Shown one piece after another: positions 40,361 to 51,325 of a stretch of 64,000 bases of DNA. The stretch is from Trichomonas vaginalis G3 (lineage: Eukaryota > Parabasalia > Trichomonadida > Trichomonadidae). Each line of letters starts with the position of its first letter. Positions within the stretch are counted from its first letter, which is position 1. The position numbers were made by a program, and so were the translations under genes. Location: contig NC_067204.1 of assembly GCF_026262505.1 (NCBI RefSeq), forward strand, positions 5,613,797-5,677,796. The letters run 5' to 3'. Under the pieces are notes generated by a model. The model had not been told where the DNA came from. It did no database searches and was given only the letters and a program-made list of their open reading frames with translations.

Positions 40361-43300
40361 TTAGATAAATACGTTGTAAACTAAATGATCAGCTTGTTCT
40401 TTGGAAATAATCACATTATCCATCTCGAAGAACAGAGAGTTCAATATCGATGTTAACTGGTATTCTTCGTTCTTGATTCTTGAGTTCCTAAGAAGTAAAC
40501 CCGTGAATCGAGCATCATTGACAACTTCGAAGATTTGTTTGCCAAACTTGTTTCCGATGGCATCGAAACATCCTAATCCATTCGGTTGTTCCGTGAACAA
40601 GTTAATAGCAAATTCGATAAGAACTTGTGGAGCACCGACCTTCAAGAAAACAAGAAGAATTGCAGAGAGATTGACTAAATTAGCACCGTAATCAAGGCGT
40701 GAGATTTCTTCGGATTTAGATGGTTCTTTGATAACTCTGAATGCCGAAATGATCTGTTCATCTGACTTAGTTGTTGCAAGTTTCTCTAATGCTTGTGTCA
40801 AGCCGTACTTAGCGTAACATGCCAAGATAGCTGCAGCAGACAGACTTGGTTGTTGTTGCAATGGAAGTGCTGTACATGTCTCGAGATATTCAACAAGAGA
40901 ACTGTTGATGTATTGTGTAATTCCTTGTGTTGTTCCTTGGTGATCTGAATATTGTTTCAGAGCAGAAACAACTAAATCTCCACATGCTGCGTTGTTGTCT
41001 CGAGCACCTAATGCGATGCCAATGAAATACAACTTGGCAGATAATTCAATAGTCATGTTGATCAAACTCAATCCTAAAATGATTGGAGTGACTAAGATTT
41101 CTTCGCAATCACGAAGTTTCTGGACTAAGTCATTTGCATAGGAACTTGGATCAACTGCAAATGCTGCTGAATAAATAATTCCTTGTGCACAAAGTAATGG
41201 AGTGTCACGTTTTTTGATATCATTTGAAAACATGTCAAACAACTTTCTTTTGATTGAACTGTTCTGGAGATTGTTGATAGCAGCGGATATGATTTCTGCA
41301 ACACATCTAGCGGACGATGTCCACTTGTAGGTGTCTTTCAATGTCTTGAAATCTTCACTGCCATCTGTGTTGACAAATGACTGGATGATGAAATCAAAAT
41401 CAAACTGAATTCCGCTTCCTGACTGACGGAATAATTCGTGGATGATGTTCATTAATATCGGTGACATCTTCTGGAGAATGGATGTATCAAAGATAAGCCT
41501 GGACTTGGTGCAGTTGTATATCAAAACCGCTCCTGTGCTCTCAAAATCAAACATGTGAAGTGAAATCATCGAAGTCAAAACTCCTCTCAAAAAGTCAATA
41601 TGATCTTTATCGTTGTTGTCAAGAATTTCTGTGAATTTCCTGCAGACAGATTGAGAAACGAAAGAAGGTTTAATTGCTGCCAACTGTGCAGGGATCTCTA
41701 CAAATGTTGATTCGTTCCTTTCGAAGATGATATCGACGAGAGTTTCGATGATAAAATCGTTTTGACAAAGGGATGGCCAGACATACTCAGGATAGCAGAC
41801 TTGGTCTGATCCCTTCATGTTGTTGTACATTTCGATGAACTCAGAAATCAAATTCTTCGGAGGATCAGACTGGTTTGCGAAACATTTGATCCATGGAACT
41901 AAGAAATAGAAAATTGTTGGCAAAACTTTTGATTTCACGTATTTCGCGGCGTTGAAGAACTCCGACATGAAATCATTGACATTCTCCGCATTGCATGATG
42001 CCAAATCTGTTGATATCTCTCTGACATATTTTGACAGATTATTTGGCAAAATGTCATATTGAATTTTGTCAACAGAAACATTGTGAGAAAACTGGAAAGA
42101 CACGAACACAGCGTAGATCAAATCAAGAGCAGCCTTCTTCAAAGAAAGAGATGATTCAGGACCAATGATATTGATGAATGCTAAGTTAAGCATCATCCAT
42201 TGCAATGTAGATGAGTTTACATTAACACTTTGAATTGCATTGTTGATTGTTCTCGATCTAAGTGTTAATTGGTAAGCAGCATCATACATTGGAGAACTGA
42301 CAGGAACTCTCATGGAATAGACAATACCACTCTTCATAGTAATGGTAAGATTGAACTCATCCATGTGCTGTTTGCTTCCCAAAGATTTTTCAAAGTCTTT
42401 AATTTGGTCGGCCATTATAACTCTTACGGGCGTGAATGGATGTCCTGCAATTTCTACATTGTCTCCGATGATTTGGAGAGAGTGTTCGTGGAGTCTTATT
42501 TTTGTTGGATCTCCATTTAACACTACGGAATAAACAGCCTGTGCTTCAGAGAATGACTCGTAAGTTGAAGGAGGAATAGATGTCGGTGTGTTTCCTAATA
42601 TTCTAGTGAGTTTTGCAACGGAATCAATCACTTCAAATCTCTGTGGTTTTGTGAATAACTGCTGATTCTCTTTGACGAAAACAGCAAATTCGTTTGGAGG
42701 TTCAATAATCAAGTACTGTTTGATGTTCTGTGTCGAAGGAGGCATTATTGCGTATGTCTGCAACATTGTCTGATTAGGAATACGACTTGGATCGAATCCT
42801 GTCAAACACAAACATACATAACACTGTTGTGATTCGTCTTTTCTCAGTGCTTTGAACAGTAACTGCGCAACAATTCTTGGATCTCTAACTGACGAAAGTT
42901 TGTTGAAATGAATGTAAATGACGCCATTTCCATCTGGAGCTGTTTTCTCGTCCTTGTAAATGGCTTCTTCAAGTTGCTGGACTTGGTCGGGTGGAAATGT
43001 CATGTTCATGAGCTCTTCGTAGCCAGATGCGCCGGCTTCATCTGATTTGAACATCTTCTTAGCAGCATTCGATGGCTGGCCCATGGCTCTGATCTTTGTG
43101 ATGAATCTCTTTGCGTTCGCGTGGTCGTCGCTCGCTGGATCGAGAGATTCGATTAATGGAGTTAAGTTTTTGAGAATTGGATAAACTTCGGAGTGGATAT
43201 TAGCGATTGTTTGGGCTGCATCGATGGTAATTGGTGGTGGTTCGTGGGAAACTTGCTTCTGAACGAGACCTCGGAACATTTGATTGATGGAATCTTGTGT

Positions 43301-46300
43301 CCACTTGGCGAGATCGTTGTAAGGAGCAAGATAAGTGTATTTGTCATCAAGTCTGCCCTTGAGAATTGAAGACATGATGACATTTGAAGTTTGCATGAGA
43401 ACATCTCTTGGTTGATCGCCAACTGGTGAGGTAATTCCAACCATTGAGACATTGGAGAAGGATGGGATGATGAAACGAAGGAAGAGGAAGGAAGATAAGA
43501 TTGAATAAGCAAATTCTCCGACTTTTTCAAACACCTTTTCGAAGATGATCTGTGAGGCGTAGGTTAATGAGTCTGGCATGGTTGTCTGGCCATCCAAAAT
43601 GGCTTGGACCGTTTTCTGAAGTAATTGTCTGAAATTCTCGGTGTTGACCTCTATCGTCTGGCCTTCAGGGAGCTTTGCCGGGTTCACAATGAAGCCAACA
43701 TTGTTTTCGCACGATGCAATCACTTCATCGAAAATTGGTCGCAAGGTTTGTTTCAGCCAATCCATGGCAACGAACCTCGGCCAGTGACCTACGGCTCTCG
43801 CTGGTACTTGGTTGCCTCTGAAAATGGTGTTCTTGTTCGAATCATCGATAGGTTGTAATTCGACATCGACCATTCGGGCAAAGTATTCGTACGCGCGGCC
43901 TGAGAGAAGGGCGGCTTCGAGGGCGGCCTTAGCGAAATGCTCGGCTCTGGAGTATTCGATGTTATTTCCGATAATTTCGATTAATTTCAACGAACCAGAG
44001 AAGAGAATATCTACGAGAGTGACTTCTTCTGTGACTGCTTCTGCTGTTCCGACGACTCTTATCTCTGGAACTTTGAAAACTGCAGCAACTGATGCAAGAA
44101 ATGCAGTTCTAACTGAATCGGTGTTATCAAAACCCATAGAGAGACAGTGTCCGATAGCGATGGAAAGGTTCTGCTTGAGAAGGGCAGCGAGAACTGGAAT
44201 AATTTGTTTGGCAGAATTTGGTTCTTTCTCCAAACGGTTCTTGATACTTGCGAAATAGAACAAGAACTGCTTTTCTGCCTCTTGGGCAGCACCTTTCGGA
44301 TCTGCGATATCAACGCACTCAATAAGGGAAAGTTCATCGAGGATAAGGGCCAAAGCTTCATGAATTAAGTTGATGAAGTCTCTGGTACCTTCGTTAGATT
44401 GCGGAAGCCATGTTAAAATGGTCTTTGAAATAGAATGGCCCATCTTTGGTTCGAAAGGCTTTCCTTTCTCGTTAGCGAGCCTGACCATGGCGAGTAATGT
44501 CCTCAAACAGATCAATTTTGTGGATTCTCCCTGAGTAACATCGCATAATGAGACAATCTTCTTTCCTAGCTGGCCAAAGATACCCTGGTTGATCATTTCC
44601 GGTGTCCAGTAGATGATCTGTGAGCAAACACCACGAATAAGGTTAAGAATATTGTTCAAGAAAATAATATTTTTCTGATTCATGTTGAAAGTACCATCGT
44701 TATTTGAGAATTGTCTGAAATATCCCAAAAGGATGGTCATCAGAGGGTTGTAGTGACGTGGAGCCAGGCATGTCGGAATTGCAGACGTTGCAATTTGTCC
44801 GATATCGCTATCGTTCTGTAGAAATACCTTCATTTGGTTGAACAAGTGAATTGTTTGGTCAAAAACGATAGAAAAGATCATCGAAATTACAGAAATGAAT
44901 TCTGCGTCCAAATCAAAGCCTGTAGTATCTAATTCGAGTTCAGGAGGCTGTACTAATGTAATATTCGCATCGAGTTTCTTGCAAATTGCCATGAAATAGC
45001 TGAAAAGTGCGTTATACACCAAATTAATACCAGGAGTTGGGTTTGGAACGGTCTTGAGGATGTTGCAGACACCGATTGGTATCTTCTTTGGATCCTTCTT
45101 ATCACGAGCGTCCGAAACCAAACGTTGATAATCATCAACTGGCATTTTCGAGGAAAGTAAATCGGGAGCGACGTGTACGATTTCGACGAGTGTATACATC
45201 ATGCTAATACCGATCGAAATGATGTTCCTCTTTGAAGAAGCGAAGAACATTAAAGCAAATGTTTCCAATTCTTGCAAAAGAGGCAAAAGAAGCTTAGCAA
45301 GCTGTTCTGTAATATTCGCTTCCTGTTGGAAGATTTGAAGTAACGATTCGGATATAGCGTGGATGATTTCTGGTATGTGCATATCGAAATAAGCAGGTTT
45401 ATACATGCCCAATGTAGTATAGCGTTTGAGTAAGAACGAAATGAATCTCTTGTAGATGAGGAGTGTAACCTCGTCGAGTACTGATTCCTGTGTAAATTCT
45501 GTATTGAAAAATGCGACGTAAGAAAATTGTTGGTTGACCTCTGGATACTTGGCCACGTAAGAGAATAATATCTCACAGATGTCAGGATCCGAGAAAATGG
45601 CGGTTCTCATGAAGAAAGGATAAGCTTGGAAGCCTGTGATGATATGTGGGAGTAATGAAGTGGATTTCGGATCGGGGATTGGTTTTCTGATAATCTCCAA
45701 GGTCTGCGGGATAAGGCTTTGTATGAAACCTTTCGAGAAATCAGGGAATGGATTGGCCGTCTTACAAAACCTCTTAATTATGAGAGCCATTGTAAGAGAA
45801 TGGTTGTTATCATGCTGTGTGATATATTGGATGACATCTTTTGTGAAGAACTGTGGGTTATTGAAGAGAATTGCGATTGGGAAGAAAATCTTCTGAACTT
45901 TAGCGAAATCTCCGGGTTGATCCGGTAAACTTGTGAAGTTATTCTTCACGAAGTTGGGGAATTGGAGATGTAAGAAGCGTAAAATGATTTTATGAGCTGA
46001 TGAAACTGCAAATGCATGGAAATAGACTAAAATAGACTGTATTGTAGCGTTGGATAATTTTGATTCTTTCTGGGCATAGAAATCTTTGTATCTTTGGATG
46101 AAATCTAAGCGAGGAATTGTTTCTCCGGAAGAAAGTTGAGAGTTTGGAAGAAGAATGGAAAGAGCTGCAATTGCTGGCCATGCAAAGGGATTATTTGAGG
46201 TATTCCATGAGGAAATCTGGCCTTGAATTGAAGCCGCCAACATAATATCACTTCTGAGTGTAAGGAAATCGGAAAATGCGACTGGATCGCGCTGGAAGGC

Positions 46301-46990
46301 AGCAAGTAATGTCGATGCCATCATCTGGCAGAATGGTTCTCTGTATTTATCGGTAATAAGGTTAACGTTGGAAGCAATAGGCTTTAAGAAGTTGATAACG
46401 TGATCAATGGAAGCAGGCATATACTTCCATGGTTTAAGGCTGATCTGTATTACCTTAAGCGATGCACCTGCGACGATATCAGATTGATATGCGTTTAAAA
46501 AGTAGGTATAAATCAAAGAACTGTGAGAGCCGATCGCAGATAAAAATGACTTAAACGTTTTTTGAACGAATGTTGTATAAATATCAAAGTCATTACCGAA
46601 AATTATTGTTGATTGGGAAATAATTTGACGTCCGAGCATTTCATCTGCAACTTCTTCACCAGGAGAAATTGGACGACTGTTAATGCATGAAGCAGCAAGA
46701 GTATAATAAATACAAAGTCGATTTATAACAGGGAACGGAAGTCCGCTTGTTTTCTTTTTCAAAATGCCATCGGTAGTATTAAATATAAGCTTCAGAGCAC
46801 CGATAATACGATTTGCACTGAAACGGTGCATCAAAATTAATTCTTTCTTTGCAAATTTATCGAGAAATCGATGTGGAGCATATACTTTGGATTCGATAGC
46901 TTCATAGGCGGTAACTGGATGGTCATTTATAACCTTTTCTATTTTCGTTGTAAGTTGCTGGAACAAGTTAGGTTCCGAACTTTCCGCCAT
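40361..46990 (-). CDS. Neurofibromin-like RasGAP, array copy 3
   Basis: 2209 codons, open, and the same protein as copy 1 including the arginine finger R1058 and the FLR arginine R1172. Promoter flank and initiator are the same. A third of the gene dosage would come from here if all three open copies are expressed. Confidence 0.9.
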   Translation of the reverse strand: MAESSEPNLFQQLTTKIEKVINDHPVTAYEAIESKVYAPHRFLDKFAKKELILMHRFSANRIIGALKLIFNTTDGILKKKTSGLPFPVINRLCIYYTLAASCINSRPISPGEEVADEMLGRQIISQSTIIFGNDFDIYTTFVQKTFKSFLSAIGSHSSLIYTYFLNAYQSDIVAGASLKVIQISLKPWKYMPASIDHVINFLKPIASNVNLITDKYREPFCQMMASTLLAAFQRDPVAFSDFLTLRSDIMLAASIQGQISSWNTSNNPFAWPAIAALSILLPNSQLSSGETIPRLDFIQRYKDFYAQKESKLSNATIQSILVYFHAFAVSSAHKIILRFLHLQFPNFVKNNFTSLPDQPGDFAKVQKIFFPIAILFNNPQFFTKDVIQYITQHDNNHSLTMALIIKRFCKTANPFPDFSKGFIQSLIPQTLEIIRKPIPDPKSTSLLPHIITGFQAYPFFMRTAIFSDPDICEILFSYVAKYPEVNQQFSYVAFFNTEFTQESVLDEVTLLIYKRFISFLLKRYTTLGMYKPAYFDMHIPEIIHAISESLLQIFQQEANITEQLAKLLLPLLQELETFALMFFASSKRNIISIGISMMYTLVEIVHVAPDLLSSKMPVDDYQRLVSDARDKKDPKKIPIGVCNILKTVPNPTPGINLVYNALFSYFMAICKKLDANITLVQPPELELDTTGFDLDAEFISVISMIFSIVFDQTIHLFNQMKVFLQNDSDIGQIATSAIPTCLAPRHYNPLMTILLGYFRQFSNNDGTFNMNQKNIIFLNNILNLIRGVCSQIIYWTPEMINQGIFGQLGKKIVSLCDVTQGESTKLICLRTLLAMVRLANEKGKPFEPKMGHSISKTILTWLPQSNEGTRDFINLIHEALALILDELSLIECVDIADPKGAAQEAEKQFLFYFASIKNRLEKEPNSAKQIIPVLAALLKQNLSIAIGHCLSMGFDNTDSVRTAFLASVAAVFKVPEIRVVGTAEAVTEEVTLVDILFSGSLKLIEIIGNNIEYSRAEHFAKAALEAALLSGRAYEYFARMVDVELQPIDDSNKNTIFRGNQVPARAVGHWPRFVAMDWLKQTLRPIFDEVIASCENNVGFIVNPAKLPEGQTIEVNTENFRQLLQKTVQAILDGQTTMPDSLTYASQIIFEKVFEKVGEFAYSILSSFLFLRFIIPSFSNVSMVGITSPVGDQPRDVLMQTSNVIMSSILKGRLDDKYTYLAPYNDLAKWTQDSINQMFRGLVQKQVSHEPPPITIDAAQTIANIHSEVYPILKNLTPLIESLDPASDDHANAKRFITKIRAMGQPSNAAKKMFKSDEAGASGYEELMNMTFPPDQVQQLEEAIYKDEKTAPDGNGVIYIHFNKLSSVRDPRIVAQLLFKALRKDESQQCYVCLCLTGFDPSRIPNQTMLQTYAIMPPSTQNIKQYLIIEPPNEFAVFVKENQQLFTKPQRFEVIDSVAKLTRILGNTPTSIPPSTYESFSEAQAVYSVVLNGDPTKIRLHEHSLQIIGDNVEIAGHPFTPVRVIMADQIKDFEKSLGSKQHMDEFNLTITMKSGIVYSMRVPVSSPMYDAAYQLTLRSRTINNAIQSVNVNSSTLQWMMLNLAFINIIGPESSLSLKKAALDLIYAVFVSFQFSHNVSVDKIQYDILPNNLSKYVREISTDLASCNAENVNDFMSEFFNAAKYVKSKVLPTIFYFLVPWIKCFANQSDPPKNLISEFIEMYNNMKGSDQVCYPEYVWPSLCQNDFIIETLVDIIFERNESTFVEIPAQLAAIKPSFVSQSVCRKFTEILDNNDKDHIDFLRGVLTSMISLHMFDFESTGAVLIYNCTKSRLIFDTSILQKMSPILMNIIHELFRQSGSGIQFDFDFIIQSFVNTDGSEDFKTLKDTYKWTSSARCVAEIISAAINNLQNSSIKRKLFDMFSNDIKKRDTPLLCAQGIIYSAAFAVDPSSYANDLVQKLRDCEEILVTPIILGLSLINMTIELSAKLYFIGIALGARDNNAACGDLVVSALKQYSDHQGTTQGITQYINSSLVEYLETCTALPLQQQPSLSAAAILACYAKYGLTQALEKLATTKSDEQIISAFRVIKEPSKSEEISRLDYGANLVNLSAILLVFLKVGAPQVLIEFAINLFTEQPNGLGCFDAIGNKFGKQIFEVVNDARFTGLLLRNSRIKNEEYQLTSILNSLFFEMDNVIISKEQADHLVYNVFI

Positions 46991-47214
46991 AAGTTATGAA
47001 ATTTTTTGAAGCGGTTTATGATAACTTTCATATAAAATTGATTGGGGATAACAGTAAATTGAGTATTAATTATATAATGCGGGAAACGAAATATTTCAAG
47101 CTAATTTCAAAAATACATTAAAAGTGTCAAAAAAAATAAGCGGATAGAAATTGGATAATTAGAACGTCATGTTTATGTTAAGCATTAATAGAATTATCTG
47201 TCGAGAACGGTTTT

Positions 47215-50200
47215 TGTTATAGACCGAAAATAGATTTTTTCGGTTTTCTCTTCTGTTATAGACCGAAAATAGATTTTTTCGGTTTTCTCTTCAAATAATT
47301 GAAAGAATGATACTATTATATGTTTATTATATTATATAGCATATAATCATGCTATAGCCGAAAATTATAAGTTTTGAGAAGATTGAATATAACACAAATA
47401 AATTTGAATGTAAGTTAAATTGCTTGTTGTTTTTCATAGCTATTTAATTAGAAATCCAATATTGCAAAATTCAAATTGAATGATTGAAAGAACAGAAAAA
47501 GTCATTCTTTTCAATTTCGAATATGTTTCATTGTATTTATAATTATATGGCAAATAAGATATTTAAACTTGATTTTTGAAGGAAAATTCACAAAATTGAA
47601 TAAATTCAAATAATTTTTATTCAAAAAATAAACTAGTTATTTGAGTTTAATACTAATTATCTATTCAAACTACAAAGTTTGTAATTTAAAATATTTTGTG
47701 AGATCAGATTGAATTAATTCAAGGTTCTTTTCAATTAATATTAATGACCATATTACGCATTTTCGAACATTCTAAACCAAATATATAAAAATGGGAGACG
47801 AATGTTAAATTTGCTAGACATGGGGGAGTTGTCTGCAAAGTTTTAGCTCTTATCTCTAACAAAAAATTAATTTTTAAAAAAATGACCGAATACGTTTCAC
47901 AGCGAGAAAAAAATAAAAGGCAAGATAGAATTTTCTAGACATAAAGAAGTTGTTTACCGAGTTTTAGCTCTTATCTCTAACAAAAAATTAATTTTTAAAA
48001 AAATGACCGAATACGTTTCACAGCGAGAAAAAAATAAAAGGCAAGATAGAATTTTCTAGACATAAAGAAGTTGTCCACCAAGTGTCAGCTGTTACTTCTT
48101 CTCAATACTGATATAAAATAAAAATCTTTATTATTTATTTAACCTTTATTGTTTCATTAAACTTCATTTATTTTATATTATAGTTTTATTCTTTTAGCTA
48201 CTTGTAAAATAATCTAATTTTATATCATCATTTTACCGGATTATTCTTCAGTACATCGATTGTGTATCTAAAATAATATCATTATCCTTATTCTGTTTTT
48301 TCCAAAATTCTTTTAAATATCTTTTTTGGTTACATTACTTTATACTTTTTACTTTTATTTTTTAATTTCAAAAAAAATTTGGTGATTGTTCTATTCTGTT
48401 ACAATGTGCATTATCATATTCTAATGAATTATTCATTACATACATTTAAAAAAACTTGTTAAAAATGAAATTAAAAAATTATGTTTATTATTACGCTGTG
48501 AATGTGTCAACAGCGGTCATGCCTGTATCTGTATCCCATATTTGCCACAACCTTTCTGTATCTGCATTTGTGTATTTCGGTTTCAGCTGATACATTTGAT
48601 TTGGCGTGTAATTTGTTCCAGTTAATGGATTAATTGGGAGATCTTCATGCGGTGTGTTATTATTGTACTCCCAAATAAAGGCAGGAATAGCCTGAATGCT
48701 TTGGCAGCGCTCCAATGTCGGCCAGAATCTCTCAATCTTCCCATTTTGGTAGGGAGAATGAGAGTCTGTATGCCGCCATTGGACGCCCCAAAGATCAAGT
48801 AGATCTTGAAAGGCGCCCCTATTTTCTGAACCGTTGTCGGTCCAGAAACAATAAGGGGCGCCAAATTCAATGAAGGCGGAAGCCGCAAAGTTCGCTGTCG
48901 TCGCTGCCAGCATATCTGGTATTTGTATACACGCTAGGACTTTGCGGCTAAAATCGTCGATTATGCCATAAATATACTGGCCACGAACACCACTAAAATA
49001 ATGAACATCTGCGTGCCAGATAAGATTGGGTGAAAGCGCCCAATATCTTACTGCTGTTTCTGGCCCGGCATGCTCTAATCGCGTCTTGGTGAAATGATTT
49101 TCTTTGAAGTATCTGCGTACTTCTCTATAAGATACATCAATTTGGTGTAATTTCAAACTTTTCCATTGTTTTGTTTGACCACAGGGAAAGGCCCAGTGGT
49201 CATGTATCACAGCAAGAGCTTTGATTTGGTCGTAGGGATTGACCCTACGACCTTTCTTGCCTTTAGGCAATGGGATATTCTGTAAGCTAAATTGATTTTG
49301 TAAAAAAGATTTTGAAACATCTAAATATTTGAAATCATTTGATTGAAGGGTTGGGGCGATGGGAACATGGGTGCAAGCTTCTTCCCATGTCATTTTACCT
49401 TCTTCAATCTGATTGGAAATACCAATTAGGTAAATTCGATCGACATACCCTTTGTAAGGATTCATTCTAATGAAGTACGTTAACAATCAAAATATTCTAT
49501 AAGTGTCTAGTATGGAATTCAAAAGAATAAAGAAAATGATAAGGTAAATAAACGTATTATGAAATAATTTATAATTAAAATCAAAAAAAGAAAAAATAAT
49601 AAGTAAAGTGACTGGAAATGAAAATGAAAATCAGTGTACAGTTTTATTTTTTTCTCGCTGTGAAACGTATTCGGTCATTTTTTTAAAAATTAATTTTTTG
49701 TTAGAGATAAGAGCTAAAACTCGGTAAACAACTTCTTTATGTCTAGAAAATTCTATCTTGCCTTTTATTTTTTTCTCGCTGTGAAACGTATTCGGTCATT
49801 TTTTTAAAAATTAATTTTTTGTTAGAGATAAGAGCTAAAACTTTGCAGACAACTCCCCCATGTCTAGCAAATTTAACATTCGTCTCCCATTTTTATATAT
49901 TTGGTTTAGAATGTTCGAAAATGCGTAATATGGTCATTAATATTAATTGAAAAGAACCTTGAATTAATTCAATCTGATCTCACAAAATATTTTAAATTAC
50001 AAACTTTGTAGTTTGAATAGATAATTAGTATTAAACTCAAATAACTAGTTTATTTTTGAATAAAAATTATTTGAATTTATTCAATTTTGTGAATTTTCCT
50101 TCAAAAATCAAGTTTAAATATCTTATTTGCCATATAATTATAAATACAATGAAACATATTCGAAATTGAAAAGAATGACTTTTTCTGTTCTTTCAATCAT

Positions 50201-50426
50201 TCAATTTGAATTTTGCAATATTGGATTTCTCATTAAATAGCTATTAAAAACAACAAGCAATTTAACTTACATTCAAATTTATTTGTGTTATATTCAATCT
50301 TCTCAAAACTTATAATTTTCGGCTATAGCATGATTATATGCTATATAATATAATAAACATATAATAGTATCATTCTTTCAATTATTTGAAGAGAAAACCG
50401 AAAAAATCTATTTTCGGTCTATAACA
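47215..50426 (-). mobile_element. rve-transposase DNA transposon, copy 3
   Basis: Complete copy with doubled left tip, long inverted repeats and transposase. The right tip ends at 50426 against CCATAAAC. A few private substitutions (for example TTCATAGC and AATTAGAAATC near 47435-47455) mark the copy. Confidence 0.75.
48491..49465 (-). CDS. rve-type DDE transposase, copy 3
   Basis: Protein identical to copies 1 and 2, ATG at 49465 with the same initiator. Intact. Confidence 0.87.
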   Translation of the reverse strand: MNPYKGYVDRIYLIGISNQIEEGKMTWEEACTHVPIAPTLQSNDFKYLDVSKSFLQNQFSLQNIPLPKGKKGRRVNPYDQIKALAVIHDHWAFPCGQTKQWKSLKLHQIDVSYREVRRYFKENHFTKTRLEHAGPETAVRYWALSPNLIWHADVHYFSGVRGQYIYGIIDDFSRKVLACIQIPDMLAATTANFAASAFIEFGAPYCFWTDNGSENRGAFQDLLDLWGVQWRHTDSHSPYQNGKIERFWPTLERCQSIQAIPAFIWEYNNNTPHEDLPINPLTGTNYTPNQMYQLKPKYTNADTERLWQIWDTDTGMTAVDTFTA

Positions 50427-50471
50427 CCATAAACTACGTAGTGAAGTTGAAGAGTGAAAGGGTCTCCTAAA

Positions 50472-51188
50472 TAGTCATGTGATTTTATCCCAAGCATATG
50501 GGGATTCTAAATTTTTGTCCCTATCGTTATCCCAATTGAATTTTTTTTTGGAATTTAAAAATTTTTTTTCTCCATGTAAACTTAAATTTTAATTTTTACC
50601 ACTAAAATGCAATATTTCAACAAATTAATGAGTAATAATATTTTAATTTATAATAATTATTATAAATCTCCTCAATTTAATGTAATTATTGTATTAATTT
50701 TTGTTGAAAATATAAAATCTTCAAGTAAATGATGTGAATTTAATATTTTTAGAATGTTGTTTAATTGTACTATATTATGCATGTAAAATTTTGTTACAAT
50801 ACATTTTATATGGGATCCCCATTGCCCAATTGAGAGAAAATTGAGAGGTGGGATTGGGCTAGCCCAATTCAAAATATCCCAGGTGGAAATAAAAAAATTA
50901 ACAATTCAACATAAAAAAGCATCTTAAATAATAATGATAAAAAGAAATTTTGTATGAATTTCAATCAAATTTGTTTTTATTCAACTTAAGAAATCACTTC
51001 ATTAATGAAAGAAGTCGGGTTCACAACATATCCCGATCTTGAAACGAAACAACATGTTTTTTTGATGCCCTAAACGGGGGGGGGGGTCGCCAGCAAAAAA
51101 AAAGATGTCAAAATTTATCCCAAAAATTTAAAAAAAATCGAAGAAAGTGCATCCCAGGGATTATAAAATTTAAGTTTTCACATCTCTA
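50472..51188. mobile_element. hAT-like MITE, unit 4
   Basis: 717 bp, flanked by CTCCTAAA at 50464-50471 and 51189-51196. It shares the indels of the unit 3 copy and has a G run of 11, so units 3 and 4 are closest to each other. Confidence 0.82.
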
Positions 51189-51325
51189 CTCCTAAATATC
51201 CACTTATATTTTAGCATATTCTTGAAGATATCAAAAATTAAAATGCTTTCTATTTATTAAAATTCCAAACTTAATTTTTAAAATTATATATTTATAAATA
51301 AAATAAAAAATAAAGATAAAAAGAA

